Below, one piece after another: positions 11,981-23,999 of a stretch of DNA of 64,000 nt (position 1 is its first letter; every line of letters starts with the position of its first letter). The notes beneath the pieces are model-generated. The model had not been told where the DNA came from and searched no databases. It saw only the letters and a list, made by a program, of their open reading frames with translations. This stretch comes from Rhytidiadelphus loreus (Eukaryota > Streptophyta > Bryopsida > Hypnales > Hylocomiaceae), in contig OX344764.1 in the NCBI GenBank assembly GCA_947034895.1, positions 65,949,348 to 66,013,347 on the forward strand, in the 5' to 3' direction. The position numbers and the translations under genes are program-made.

Positions 11981-12891
11981 TTAATTCCTAAAGTTTCAAG
12001 GCCTTTCTTTTGTCAAAAAACTCTCAAAGTTGTGATTTCTAGTGCAAAGAGCAAAAAAATGAAAAATGGAGTTTTTGCATAGCTAACCATAGGATCTTGC
12101 CATAGACTAGTATAAGAATGCATGGATAACCATATAGAAACTTTAACCTCATAGATTGCAGGATAAATGTGTTCAAAGTGAAGAAAATATGATTCTTTGG
12201 CATTGTGGCAAACTAGTTTACAAGACTTTGAATCCTCTTAACTTATAAATTTTGCACTAAATATATTGGATTAATTTTTTTATCATGAAGAATGTAATCA
12301 AGGGTCTAGGGGAGGAAATGAAAAAAAGTAACATTATTTTCATTCTATAAATAATTGTTAAGTAGAAGTACGTATGAAATAGAAGAAAAATAGCTTTAAG
12401 ATGAAATTAAAATACACTAATCTTAATGGTGGGATTTTTCTAACAATCAAAAGTAACCATCTTGAAATTTTTGCTTTGTAGAAATGTGAATATTGAGCTC
12501 AAAAACAAATCCTATATATTATTTTTTCAAAAAGATGTTATGATTGCTAGCAAAACAAGATGCTTTATAACTTTCACATTACAAATCCAAATGGAATGAA
12601 TCAAATCTTTACATGTAGAAAAAATATATAATCTATGAGAAAAAAAAAATTTAATTTTAGTTCAAGGTTTTGTAGATTTCTTTTGTTGCCTACTGAGTTG
12701 AAATTTGGGCTTATTGTGGTTTAACTTTTGGTCTTGGGCACCAATTGAAATAAAAATTATATTCACCAAAAGCTAACAATTTTTTTTATCTCTCAAAAAC
12801 GTTTCAAAATTTTTTGCCAAAAATGCACACATAGGAACCTACCCGAAATCCATTCTGTCCCTAGTAGGGATAATGGGACTTTAGGGGTTAA
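11981..12891 (+). mobile_element. TTAA element, copy C
   Basis: TTAA borders lie at 11981-11984 and 12888-12891. The right terminus, ACTTTAGGGG, is intact; the left (TTCCTAAAG) has two changed tip bases. Interior landmarks match copy A: AACCATAGGATCTTG near 12086, CCAAATGGAATGAATC at 12587 and GGGCACCAATTGAAATAAA near 12735. It is 903 bp and non-coding. Confidence 0.75.
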
Positions 12892-14065
12892 AATAAAGTT
12901 GAAGCATAATATATAGGTGACATTAGAAAATCACAAAAACTTGAAAACTTTTGGAACTTGGAAATTATAGCATTTTGATTCTTCACATTACCAAGCGAAA
13001 ACTTCAATCAACCTAAACGGATTTTAGTTGGTATTCAAAAAGAATCCTAGATAGAAGGAACTTTTTTCAAATCAACAGCTCAAATCCATAATACTAATAC
13101 ATCAACCAACTAGCTTCAATTTGGGCAAAAAAATATTTAAGACTGAATAATTGAGCAATTCAAAGTCCCAATTTCTTTGAATAGTGGTTATTGTTTAGTA
13201 TTTATGATGAAAATGAAAAGGTCAGTATATCTATTTACAAGGCATATTTCCAATTTTTTTTAATGAATTTACTTGTATTGAAAAATAATACAATCCTATG
13301 AAAAAAGTCACATGAACACACTTCAAACTTTGAGTTTTTTTCAAATAATTAGAAATTGGAATCATTGAACCAAATTCGAGAATTTTATAGCACACATGAC
13401 AAGTTACACATACACTTCAGTTTTGATTAGAAAGAAGGAAACAATTTGATACCTTCTTAGTTTGTTTGTTTCAATTGTGGTTTTGAAACTATTTTTCAAA
13501 GGAATTAAATTGATATGACATTCTTTAGCTATAGTATTAACAATGCACCAAATATTTCATAGGAAAAATTGGAGTGTATTTTAGAATTATGTGTAAAAAG
13601 ATCATAATCTAAGAATTGTATTGCTATTGATGTTAGTTTTTGAAGTTTTAACTTAAAAAATACTCAAAATCCAATTGAATTTAATAATTCTTCTAATTGA
13701 CTAAATTTGTGTATACAATTTAATTTCATTATTGTACCCCACCACAATGATAATTCTTACTTGTACTAATTCTAAATTTTTGCAAATTTTGCAAGCTACA
13801 CTATTATAAAAGTTCATAGAATTTTAGATACAATTAATATGATGTGGTCTTCATTTTTTATAGTATCTCAAATAGTATGATTGTCATCAATTTTGGGATC
13901 AAGATATTATCCATTGCATGTTCTTTCATCCTAATTTCATCCTAAAGTACACACTATAAACCATTTTCATCCAAAATCATCTACAATAGTTTGAGTGGAT
14001 ATTTTACTATCCAAACTTTCACACAAATTAAACAAGAAGCTACATTGATTTGTCCTAATGGTTGT
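12892..14065. other. AT-rich intergenic DNA, nothing recognised
   Basis: This tract has no convincing gene and no matched repeat ends. The decamer array begins just to its right. Confidence 0.35.
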
Positions 14066-16075
14066 AAATGACCTATTCGGATTTAAGTTTTTGTTATTTT
14101 TGGTGTTATTTTTGTGTATTTTTGCATGATTTGGATTATGTTTTGTGTAAATGATGTTCCAAATGGGTGATTTTGTATGTTTTATAAACCAATTTGGTAA
14201 GTCATTTTTGTATGTTTAATTCCAAATCAGAGTAGTCAAGCGTCAGCTGCTGAATTGATGGCGGAGTCAACCTATTCGAGAGTTGGAGTCCAGTTGTCGA
14301 AATAGGCTGGGATTCCAAGTTGGAATGTTGTGTGTGTTATTCCTAATCGGAACTGTTTTGGTGTTACCTAATTGGACTTGCAGTTGGGTTCCGATTTGGT
14401 TTTTGCTTGCGGTGTGCAGTTAGGGTTGCAGTTATTTCCAAGTTGGATTTTTGTGAAGGAATGCCAATCTGGAAGTTTTCTTTTGAAGTTTTTTTGTGGT
14501 TATTTTTGAGGTTCCTATTCGGTAGTTTGTGGTTTGAAGTGACGTCCAAGTTGGTTAGGGAACCGCTGTGCTTGAAGTTTTAAAAGCTGAGCTTTCCAAT
14601 TAGGAAGCTACCTAGTGTTGAGCGAGTCCGCTGCGAGTCCCAGTCCAAGTTGGTTGTGTAATTTCTGTGTTTGTGTGTGTTTTATGCTTGATGTGTGTGT
14701 TTGTGTCAAGTCGGATATGAGCTTGTGTGTTTCCCAGTTGGGAAAAGTGTCTGCAATGATGCCTGTCTGTAGTCCTATTCGGGAGTTGTGGATGAAGGCT
14801 GTCCAAGCGATTATCGTGGAGAGAAGATGAAGAAGATCCTAATTGGAGTTTTAGTGATGGAGTTTTAAGTATATCATTAGAGTGTTATTAATTTCCAATT
14901 TGGGAATGAATGCTGAGTGAATCAGCATAGGTGAATTGTGATGAAGCAAAAGAGTTTGATAAAGTATTCCCAAGTTGTAGAAAATGTTTCCAGCTTGAAG
15001 AACAAATAGTAGATTGAGGGACAGTGGATTGTAGAATCTTGAGTCCAAATGGGAGAGTTTTGATGAGAACCAGTTATGATAGAAAAGATACAAAAGTGTA
15101 ACGGTGATTTATTCACCAACTCCGATCTATACAATGATGATTTAATCCAGTTGGTGTTGGTGTTTATGGTGATGATTATGTGATTAATTGTTTTACATCA
15201 ATTTGGAATTGTGTGCTTGGAGTCCAAATTGGTATGTATGCAAGTATGAATGGGTTTTGGCATATGATGCTGTGTGCAGCCTGGTTGATTCCCAATTCGG
15301 TCTGTGAGCCTGAGTGAAGGCGAGGTTTTGCCAAGTCGGGAGGCTGTATAACAGCAAGGCCCAAATAGGAGTCAGATATGAAGGATGCCTGAATGCTTGG
15401 AAGAAGTCCAATTTGGTATTTTTTAAGAGAATGCAATTGGTATAAGATGGGAAGTTAATTCATGAGTGATTAAAGTTTTATGAGTGATAAAAATGAAGAG
15501 TAAGAAATTGCCCAAGTTGGGTGGAAAAAGATGCGTGTTCTATAGTTGTCAGAATTTTGAGAGACCAAGTTGTGAAGTTGTGAGGCAAAAATCCCAGTTG
15601 TTTAGTGAAAGTGTTAATGCTGGGAAGATGGGAGACAAGATAAATCAAGTTGGTGAGTGTTCCCTAGTTGTGAGTAAAAAGTAGCTAATGGAGGAAGAAG
15701 CAGTGAGTGTGCAAGCTCGATTCGGATGAAGCCATGCGTTCTGATTAGCCAAGTCGGTGGTTAAAAAGCAGCTGCAAAAGAAAGAATGATTTGGAGAAAG
15801 ATTGGGTGCCAACTTGAAAGAGAAGATGCTGAATCCAATTTGGGGAGATAAGCTTAATTATCCATAATTAATAAATTAAAAACAAAAGATAAATAATAAG
15901 AGAAAAATTAAATAATTATTTTAGTAATTAAAGAATAAATGTAGGATCAATTATCTATTCTTGGTGTTTGTTTAGGCCAATTAGGTATATTTAGAAACAA
16001 TCCTATTAGAATTACCTCCCTTGGAACGAACATAACTATTTATTGGGTAAATCCAATTAGGTTCCAACTCAATCT
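14066..16075. repeat. Array of a degenerate quasi-palindromic decamer (CCAAnTTGG-like)
   Basis: I count about 35 or more copies of a motif close to TCCAAnTTGGnA, spaced roughly 20-90 bp apart with no fixed period. Examples start near 14313 (TTCCAAGTTGGAAT), 14436, 14547, 14641, 14730 (TTCCCAGTTGGGAAA), 14893 (TTCCAATTTGGGAAT), 15290, 15334, 15407, 15508 and 15834; variants read CCTATTCGGG or CCTAATTGG. Intervening sequence is unique and richer in G on the plus strand than the flanks. The short open frames here (such as 14364-14549 minus) repeat the motif and look like by-products. Multiple transposase-binding sites of a large DNA transposon, or a decayed regulatory cluster, are the likeliest explanations. 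No transposase was found. Confidence 0.65.
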
Positions 16076-17262
16076 ACAATGGTCCATGTGATACTAATTT
16101 ACCAAAGTCTCTCCATTTTCAATTAGTGCAAGTTGAAATATTACTGTTTTTGTAGGTGATTCTAGGAAATACATGTTGATTTGGTTGCATTTTTATAGTA
16201 TATATGATTTTTTTTTAAATTTAAATTTAAAAAATATATATGGCCAATGTATACACTTTTAAGAAGATTGTACCCTAGGAAGATAAAGCATAGAAAATTT
16301 CTCTAAATAGGAGAACTAAAAAAGTGCCAAGTCTCAAGAAAAAAAGATACTTTAACGCTTTAATTTGTAAAAAATAAAATTTAAAAATAAATAAAATTGG
16401 CCATTTGTAACAACTTTGTAGAGATGATTATTCACCAAAAGAATCATCAAAATAATATTTTACTTATTTCAAAATGCAAGTAGGAAGAAACTCACTTTGT
16501 AGACATCTATACAACATAGAATTAACTATTTTTAAGATTCCTTTGAATGATAGCTACTAGTCTACTAGAACACCATCCTAGCTCCAAATTTAAGCTCCAA
16601 ATTTATTTTTGGGGGTTATAAATAGTACTACGGTAGAACTCTCCATTACCATACAAATTTGCTATCTAAGTATTTTGGAGAAGTTGTTTATGAGCTCCTA
16701 CATTTTTCAAAGATTGAAAAGTTTGAGAGAAATAATTTGCAAAAAGAATGAAGACATTTTGGCAAGAATTGAATTTTCTGTGATTTTTCAAAGGTGAAAT
16801 GTTAAAGCATGAGTAGACCTTATTAAAGTGTAGGCAAACCCTTGTTAAAGCATAGGTAGATGTGTCCACTTTTCAAGTGCATTGCCATTATGATTATAGA
16901 TTGGTAAGATTATGGTAATGGGTGGATCATTGACGCAAATGGGACGATTTCCTAGGTGTTGGAATTGGGTGGATGGTGGTAATGGGCAGTTCTACCTTAC
17001 CCCTTAAATTGGTAAGTGTGATGTAAAATTAAGAGGCTATTTTTTTTATAATTTCACATTAAAAAAAATTTAACCAAAGTGTATAATAGTCATGAATATT
17101 TCTCCTATGAATCTTGAGTCTTTTGGAGCCATAATGCAAAATTTAAACAAATCAGCATGCAACATGTGACATAAAATAATACAAGTGTTTCTTGCAATTT
17201 CCTTTGTACCAATTTGTACAAAAAAATAAAATTTTGTAATGACACTAATTGTCTACATGCTA
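16076..17262. other. AT-rich DNA with one lone element end
   Basis: No gene was recognised. At 16990-17001 the sequence GGGCAGTTCTACCTTACC resembles the right end of the element at 2277-3378, preceded by ATGGTGGTAATGGG. I did not find a matching left end, so this is probably a truncated copy. Confidence 0.4.
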
Positions 17263-17745
17263 CTAATTTCCTCCCTCGCTAATCAAACAAATTAGTATAC
17301 TTGCATTTTCTTGGGGCACCTTTTCATGACGCAAAAGCTTCTCCTCTTCCCTCAAGAGGCCAATGAACTTGTTGCGTAGTTGAAATTCGTTGTGAATGAT
17401 GGATGATAATTTGATCAATCCTTGGATGAATGAAACCAGAGGTTCAACACGACAGGCACTTCTGCAGTAGTAAGTTACCAGTCTTGGGGAATGGCAAGAG
17501 TGGCCTTCGGAGGAGCTTCTCAGGGATGAAACGGTGTCCATCGATGGAGAGAAGCTTCTAGGTGCACGTGTCGAGTGCCTGGCCGAGTGAGGACGTGGCT
17601 CCGCCTTGCCAAGCAGCAAAATCCAGTCAGCACGGGAGCAGAGATTATTCTGGTGTAGCTGACCCCTTTTTGCCCCCGCATTTCATTCAATAGGGCTGCC
17701 TTTCTTCCTTCCAACCGAATGATGTGAAATATCATCCCTCGGATG
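17263..17745 (-). pseudogene. GC-richer island, possible gene fragment of unknown family
   Basis: This half-kilobase is much richer in GC than its flanks and has a 118-codon open frame on the minus strand (17263-17619). Its C-terminal half looks helical and charged (LLREEEKLLRHEKVPQE). I recognise no family, and there is no clear start or splice context. It may be a captured gene fragment or the remains of a small gene. The right edge (17715-17765) has a short duplication of ATGATGTGAAATAT. Confidence 0.25.
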
Positions 17746-17852
17746 ATATGATGTGAAATATTCTACATCCATCAATAGATACAAAGACAGGTGGCATTTC
17801 ACACTAGACTTGTCAACATTGAACACAAAACAACAACGTTAAAGTGTGGTGC

Positions 17853-18663
17853 TTAACCCCTAAATGCCCAAGCCTTTTCAAGTGTGTTTTGACTATGAAA
17901 AAAAACGCGGGCTTATAGTTATCCCCATTGAAACAAATTGTTCTTTTTTCAAAATCTAACCATATGGATATTTAAAGAGCTTGCTTAGTAGTATGCACAC
18001 TAATTTTCAATGCAAAATTGCATAAGAGTTGTGAGATTATAACAAGAGAAATGTATATTTTTTATTTTTAATATGTTGTCCCTCCCCAGAATGTTTCAAA
18101 AATTTGCACATAAAAGTTTTTTGGGATTGAAAGTGACATGAACAACTACAAATTGTGTTAGCACACTAAAAAGCCCTTTCAAAAAACTTAATATCACTTG
18201 AAAAGCTATTAAACTCATTACACAATCCACCTTGCAATTGTTGGGATGTAATTTTTTTTTATAAGCATAAATGACAAATAACTCCAATCCAACACTTGCT
18301 TGTTTAAATTTTAAATGGTGAAAATCATGAAAACACTTTACTCTTTCCATTGGAACCATTTTCAAAGCAAATGGATAAGTACAAGTTTTTAGATGTCAAA
18401 TCAAGCAAAATTGCTCAAAGTTGGAAAATGAAGTAAAATTAGCAAGCTTTACTCTTCCACTAGTGGACATGTATGGCTTTGGAGACCTCTCAACAATCAA
18501 ATATGCAAGATTTTTTAGTAAAAAATGAAAGTTTTAAATAATTAACCCTAAAAACTGCCCCCCCTAATTTTTAAAACAGTCAAACAAATTTAATTGTCCT
18601 CTGCAAAATGAGCTTGAAATTTCAGATCGACTACATTTGGTTGTTGAGGCATTTAGGGGTTAA
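17853..18663 (+). mobile_element. TTAA element, copy D (803 bp, divergent interior)
   Basis: TTAA borders at 17853-17856 and 18660-18663 enclose an element with ends CCCCTAAATGCC and GGCATTTAGGGG, a perfect 12-bp inverted repeat. The interior is only weakly like copies A-C but keeps a CTAACCATATGGAT block at the usual distance from the left end. This makes it a separate subfamily using the same termini and target. Confidence 0.7.
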
Positions 18664-18955
18664 GCATGAGTGCCGAGTATAGATCTCTAGATTAGGCCAT
18701 GGTTGCCGCTCAAGTTGGCCACGCTGATTAAAAAATAAGATCCACGAGAAGTGACTCTTGAAATTGCAAGAGGGTTAGGGAGGACAACTTCAAAGAAAAT
18801 TGTGGAAGTTTTCACTACAGGGCCTACGAGATTATGAAGGTCAAACGTAAGTTGGGTGAGGTCAGATTTGGGGCACTAGGGTGCTCAAGAATTAACATTG
18901 AAGTATAAGAATATTAAGCATCTATGTTTTAAAGTTTAACATTGAAATATTGAGT
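18664..18955. other. Spacer between repeats
   Basis: This is AT-rich DNA with no recognised feature. Confidence 0.35.
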
Positions 18956-19940
18956 AAAAAAATAATGAAAAACAAAGAATTCAGCCTCTTTTAAGTTTTT
19001 GCTTCAAAAATCATTTATTATCTGTGTTTTGAAAGGAGAAGACAAGCTCTTTATATACATATGGGGTGATAGGAGATAAAACAAACAATGTGAGATATGG
19101 AAATTAGAATTAGTAGGATCTCAACTACTTGTAGTTAAGTCAAATTAAAGCACAAATTGTATTTGAAGTAGAATTTTAGACCTCATTTAGGCATATTAGG
19201 AAAAAAAATTCAAAAACTTAGAACTAAATTTTTTTGGAAAATCAAGTTAAATTTCATATCCAAAATTCTGTTTGAGATTTCAAGCTTCCAATCAAAAGGT
19301 ATAGATAAATTTTAGATAGGGGTTGGAATGGACATTTTCTTTGATATTTTCAAACATCTTTTCTAAATTTTGTCCATGAATTTTTTTTGGAGGCTTGAAA
19401 TCTCACATGGATTTTTGGATATGAAATTTAACTTGATTTTCCACTTTCTTTAGTTCAAATTGTTTTGAAAAAGTTATTATACTATGTCTAAATGAGGTCT
19501 GAATTTCTACTTCAAACATAATTTTTACATTTGGATAATGAGCGGTCAAACTCTCAACTTTAAATTATCCCATACCCTTTGAGGATTCACGGTGGACAAT
19601 TGATTACAATGTAAAAATGAAATCTCCACCCTTCAATCCCATAAAGTGTCATAGAAACAATTCCTTCATTAGGCCATCATATTTTCTTATGGTAGAAGGA
19701 TAAATGAAATTTGGTTCAAAGGGTTATTTATATTTTCAACAACCTTTTTTAACAATTATTTTTTTATTTTTGATTGGTCCTAGATTTAGCAAAAAGAATG
19801 GAATGCACCTTAAATGTACTGCCACTATCTTGGTACAAAAGCTTACTTTAATTCCCCATGTGTGAATGTTTTTTGTGGATGAGGACTCCAAAGAGAAAAA
19901 GGCAGGCTCTTTGAAGGCTACTAAATGTTATGTATGTTTT
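18956..19940 (+). repeat. Approximately 1-kb dispersed repeat, copy 1, with a fold-back core
   Basis: This segment and 62000-63000 are diverged copies. They share a left block (TTTATATACATATGGGGTGA-like, 19050-19150), a central fold-back at 19155-19520, a right block with CCCATACCCTTTGAGGA near 19570, and a tail with GTGGATGAGGACTCCAAA near 19876. In the fold-back, the arm containing GACCTCATTTAGGCATA pairs with TATGTCTAAATGAGGTC over roughly 150 bp. No coding sequence was recognised. It is likely a non-autonomous element carrying a nested hairpin MITE. Confidence 0.6.
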
Positions 19941-20635
19941 ATTCCTAAAATATATGCAAGAACTATTTATTTGGCATGCATGATAAAATTTGCAAATTTT
20001 GAGTTTGTATTTGCAATCAGAGGTTCCAAAATTAGCTAGGAGAGATAGAGAAAATAAATTTATCAAGCACAAATAGTGTATCCTTTTTTTACATTCACCT
20101 TGGTTGGACCTCTGCAATAGGTTCTTTGAAGTATTGTAGATGTGACTAATTATTCTAACTTGATGTGGGCCCACACACAAGGGATTACATTGTATGGCTA
20201 GGGTGGTTTCAACTCTTGTATCTTAGAGCATCTCCATTCTTTCATGGAGAAGGGGCCCAACCTAGTATGTGGTGAATCCAAACAATTTTGGGTCCCACCA
20301 TTAATGTTTTATCTAGTTCTGTCATCCAAGCCATGCAAAGAAATCGAATCTTCTCTTGCCATCTTCTAGAGCTCTCTCATTTCTCATGTTGTTTGGATTC
20401 TTGTTCGAGGATAATGTTGTGACTTGTTTTTTACGCTAGCTTTGATTTAGGAAGGCAATTAGTGAGTAACCATGGTTGTGGTTTAGGGAGCAAAAGAAGT
20501 TATGGAAGAGCATATAATAAGGAGGGTTGGAGGTGCGATTTGAGGGTTCAAGATGGTGACAAAGAGCAAGGGGAGTCAAGATTTATCCAATTAAAAAAAT
20601 AAAAATAAAAAATAGAATCACAAGTCTTGCTCAAA
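19941..20635. other. AT-rich intergenic DNA, nothing recognised
   Basis: A 110-codon open frame on the minus strand (19848-20180) has no recognisable motif and overlaps repeat sequence. A lone TTAGAGCATCTCCAT end occurs at 20224. Confidence 0.35.
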
Positions 20636-22205
20636 TTAACTTCTAAAGTCCCAAGATCCCTTTGAGAGACTTTTGAAGGTTTAGAAAGGTACCTAAGATC
20701 TCAATTTTTGGCAGGAATTTTTTTTTTCAAGATAGAAAAATTGATTAGCTTTTTGGAAATATAATTTTTATTTCAACTGATGTTTAGGAGAAAAAGTTAT
20801 GCCACAATAAACCCTAGATAAGTGAGAGTATGCAATAAAAAAAAGCAATTGAAATAACCAAAATTTGTTGAAAAAATCTAAATTTTTGGGACATTTCATG
20901 TGTTTTAAAGGGACTCTTGAGACTTTAGAAGTAAAGATTGCCCACAAAACATGAAGCTTTATAACTTTCACATTACTCTAGACATTACTTGTCCAAATAG
21001 AATGAATCAAATCTTTCCACATAGAAAAAATATAATTTATAATAGAATCATATATTTATACAAAAAGGTTTAATTCATTCTATTTGGACAAGTAATGTGA
21101 ATCCTAATAAAAAGCAACCAATGAATGTTGGAACATTTTGTGCATCATAGGTATCCATTCCAGGATCCATTCAAGGTGAGTCTTGTGTTATATATAGGCT
21201 AACTAATGTACTCTACTTTGAAAATTTGTAAAATATTATTAGAATGTCGAAAAATTATAAAGTGACTTGGATTGTAGTTTTCTTGAGTTAGCTAGTAATT
21301 TCATCAATATATAAGGCCATTCAACCTTCAAGTGGCCCCCCCAAACGTTGCTTTTAGGTGTTTCTACTTTAGTGTTTAGGATTATGTTTCTCACCTATTG
21401 AACCACTACTCTAATAATGATATTCAAGGTTATTTACCCTATTACTTGATTTACTTTGATTTTCATGTAATTGAAAAATAGTAATCATATTGATGTTAAG
21501 TGTTGGTAAAACTAGTGACACACTTCAAATTTAGTGCACTACATGACAACACGAACACTAATAAATATAATAATAGTTAATATATAAAGTTCAAGTTGAC
21601 ATTTAGTGCTTATAGCAACAATAGTGCTCACAATTAGTACTAGAATTTGTAATTAGTGTTGCAAACACTAATTATCATTAATAGTATAGTAGAGTATTAT
21701 GATTTTGAAATATTTTAGCAACATTTATTCTTTTAGGCCTTCATCAAATCATACATTTATTATTCTTTCAATATTTAAAAAACACTTTTTGCAAACCTAA
21801 TTTTATAACTCATAAATTAGTGGCTCAAACATTTCTTATGATTGAAATTCTAAATTCCTTACAATCATAAGTTTACAAGTATAATCATTGAAGCAAAGCT
21901 ATGGCTTTTTCCTAGTGTAGAATCCAAATAATTTTATCTCCAATTTACATTAAAAAATATCATGATATCATGATATCATTATAATTTGATATTACCTTCA
22001 AAATTGTATATATTACATTTACCAATTTAATTTAATTTGTTAATTTAAAAATGAATGACAATTATAATTTACTATCTAACTAAAAATGATTATTTCACAT
22101 TGATACATAAGACATGGTCACATGAAAAATAAACATTCAAAAGACTCAATAAAGGTATTTATACAATTTGACCATAAGCAATGCAAATTGTCCTTTACGG
22201 GTTAA
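20636..22205 (-). mobile_element. Composite, rearranged TTAA element (copy J)
   Basis: TTAA at 20636-20639 is followed by CTTCTAAAGTCCCAAG and then by sequence matching copy I (CTCAATTTTTGG, TTCAAGATAGAAAAATTGATT). The other border may be TCCTTTACGGG plus TTAA at 22202-22205. The span is too long for a simple copy and includes an inverted duplication (20982-21098). It also includes a degenerate stretch with repeated TTAGTGTT/AACACTA motifs near 21490-21690, like the CACTAA-ended MITEs. The pairing of the two ends is uncertain. Confidence 0.4.
20982..21098. repeat. Stem-loop, about 30-bp stem
   Basis: ACATTACTTGTCCAAATAGA at 20982-21001 is the reverse complement of TCTATTTGGACAAGTAATGT at 21079-21098, and pairing continues inward. 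The stem sequence is the CCAAATGGAATGAATC landmark region of the TTAA family, so this looks like a partial inverted duplication within the element. Confidence 0.7.
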
Positions 22206-22526
22206 AATCCCCTCCATAATATACACAATTGTACAATTCTTTTATGTATGCTTTGACTCCTGAAATAATGTCTCTCAAAGTGTTTAGTATACTTATAGAA
22301 AACGCCATAGCAAATTGAGATGTTAGATATTTTCAAAAAAATTCAACATGTTGTGATACTCATAAACCCATTCAATTTTTTTTTTTTAATGTTTGAAGGG
22401 TTTAATAAAATTTATTATTAAAAACAAATTTTAAATGCAAGAATTCTACTACAAGTTTCTTTAGTAAGTGAAATGAGAATTCTTTTGGAAATTTCTCGTA
22501 AGAATTTTACAAATTTGCAAAATTAA
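22206..22526. repeat. Left outer flank, diverged homologue of 42700-42877
   Basis: The segment from about 22375 to 22526 is a diverged reverse-complement match of 42700-42877, sharing AATGTTTGAAGGGTTTAATA and GGAAATTTCTCGTAA with many substitutions and small indels. It shows that the two palindrome arms were once longer than their identical core. Upstream of 22375 I see no counterpart. Confidence 0.6.
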
Positions 22527-23479
22527 TTAACCCCTCCAGGATTTGGACTATGTTTTCACCAAAAACGCTCCAAAACTGCCATTTCTAATACAAGTATCAA
22601 ATTTTCTTAAAACTACATCTTTGGACACAAATAACCATAGGATCTTGTAGTACGCTGGTTTGAGAAGATGTGGAGAAAATCTCAGAAATTTTCACCGTTT
22701 AGATTGCAAGATATTAGCGTTTGAAGTGACAAAAATCTGTTTTTTGTCCCTGCGAAAATCCGGGCAGCTGCACTTCAGAAGGTCATATCATCATGAAAAA
22801 ATGTCCAAAATAGTTGTTACTCTCTTAATTCATTCTTCAAGTCAAGTTGACTACATGCTTGAAAATTTTCAGATCATTTGGACTTGTACAACATGTAGGA
22901 AAAAATTAGTAAGTAGAAAGATGTAGAGAATGTTTCAAAATACTAAATTGCTAACAATTTATTTATGGAATTGAAAAATGCCAATCCCAAAGGTTGTAAT
23001 TTCGTAATAAACAATGTGCACCTAATGTTTTTATTTTTTTTCAAAAATATTGAAAATTGAGTTAAATAAAGGAGTTCAAAGTTTATTTTGGAGTAGAGAT
23101 TCCATAACTACCCACAAACAACCCCAAACTAAAATTTCTCATAACTTTTGATTCATTGATCCAAATGGAACAATTCAAAGCTTTACACGTAGATATAAAT
23201 CTTAAGAATCAATTTCAAATTTTAATTTTTTTTAAAAGTGATTTGTACAGAAGTTTTTTTGGCTGTCCAGGCTGCCCGCTAAGCAATGAAAACTACATAT
23301 CATACAATAACTTTTTAACCGTGTAGTCAAAAGTTATGAAAATTGTTGGGCCTTAAAGCTACACCTCGGGAAAATGTTGTGTGAAAATTTCAAAGAAAAA
23401 AAATAAAAATTCTATCCGTAGTGAGTTGCCCAAAATCGCTATGTTGCCAAAAAAAGCACTTTGGTCCTTTAGAGGTTAA
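22527..23479 (+). mobile_element. TTAA element, copy E, absent from the opposite arm
   Basis: TTAA at 22527-22530 and 23476-23479 border a 945-bp element with ends CCCCTCCAGG and CCTTTAGAGG. It is the reverse-orientation relative of copy F. At the homologous place outside the right arm (about 42693-42705, reverse complement) the flanks are joined without the element, reading ATTTACTAAGTGAAAC. This gives an empty site that supports insertion with a TTAA target. Confidence 0.8.
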
Positions 23480-23510
23480 GTAAAACATTACTACCTAAAA
23501 TATGACTTTA

Positions 23511-23702
23511 CTAATTTATAATTATCAAAATCTATTCTACAAATCACCAAAAATTGTGGACACTTGAAAAGTGTATAAAAGATAAATAAATGATTTTTCA
23601 ACTTCTCTAATTTATGATTATCAAATTCTATTCCACAAATCACCAAAAATTGTGGACACATGAAAAGTGTATAAAAGATAAATAAATAAATTTTCATAAT
23701 AA
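23511..23702. repeat. Tandem duplication, two units of about 96 bp
   Basis: Units begin at 23511 and 23607, each starting CTAATTTAT and containing CACCAAAAATTGTGGACAC. The right-hand outer flank (42586-42690) has only one such unit, so the duplication is specific to the left side. Confidence 0.75.
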
Positions 23703-23980
23703 GGTAGTATATTGTAAAAGTGCCTATGCTCTAAAAGTGATCATGATACAGAGGTACATTTTACTTTCTTCAATGAATCAATAGTGTATCAATGTTCTTT
23801 CAGGAGGTGGTTGCTTTTAGTGACCACTACGATTCAACTTCAAAAATTTAAAACTAATTCCTCGAAGGTCCAAAAAATATAAAACAACTTGGGTTAATGC
23901 CAATTCCTTTTATCAAGAAGTTTAGCTTTCCTGAAAAGGCAATCAGTTCTTAAATGGTCGCTTTAAGAGCAAACTACCTT
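23701..23980 (-). mobile_element. MITE with AAGGTAGT ends, copy 1 (280 bp)
   Basis: The ends AAGGTAGT (23701) and ACTACCTT (23973-23980) are inverted. Reading inward from the right end, CTCTTAAAGCGACCATTTAA matches two further copies near 42877 and 63310. It is non-coding. It lies exactly at the outer edge of the left palindrome arm and is missing at the corresponding place beside the right arm, where only ACCTT is left. Confidence 0.7.
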
Positions 23981-23999
23981 ATTTCAAAGAAATTGGAGT

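Noticed and set aside
14364..14830. Protein-coding gene in the decamer array region
   Set aside because: The open frames on both strands simply repeat the motif in translation; there is no start, splice or domain support.
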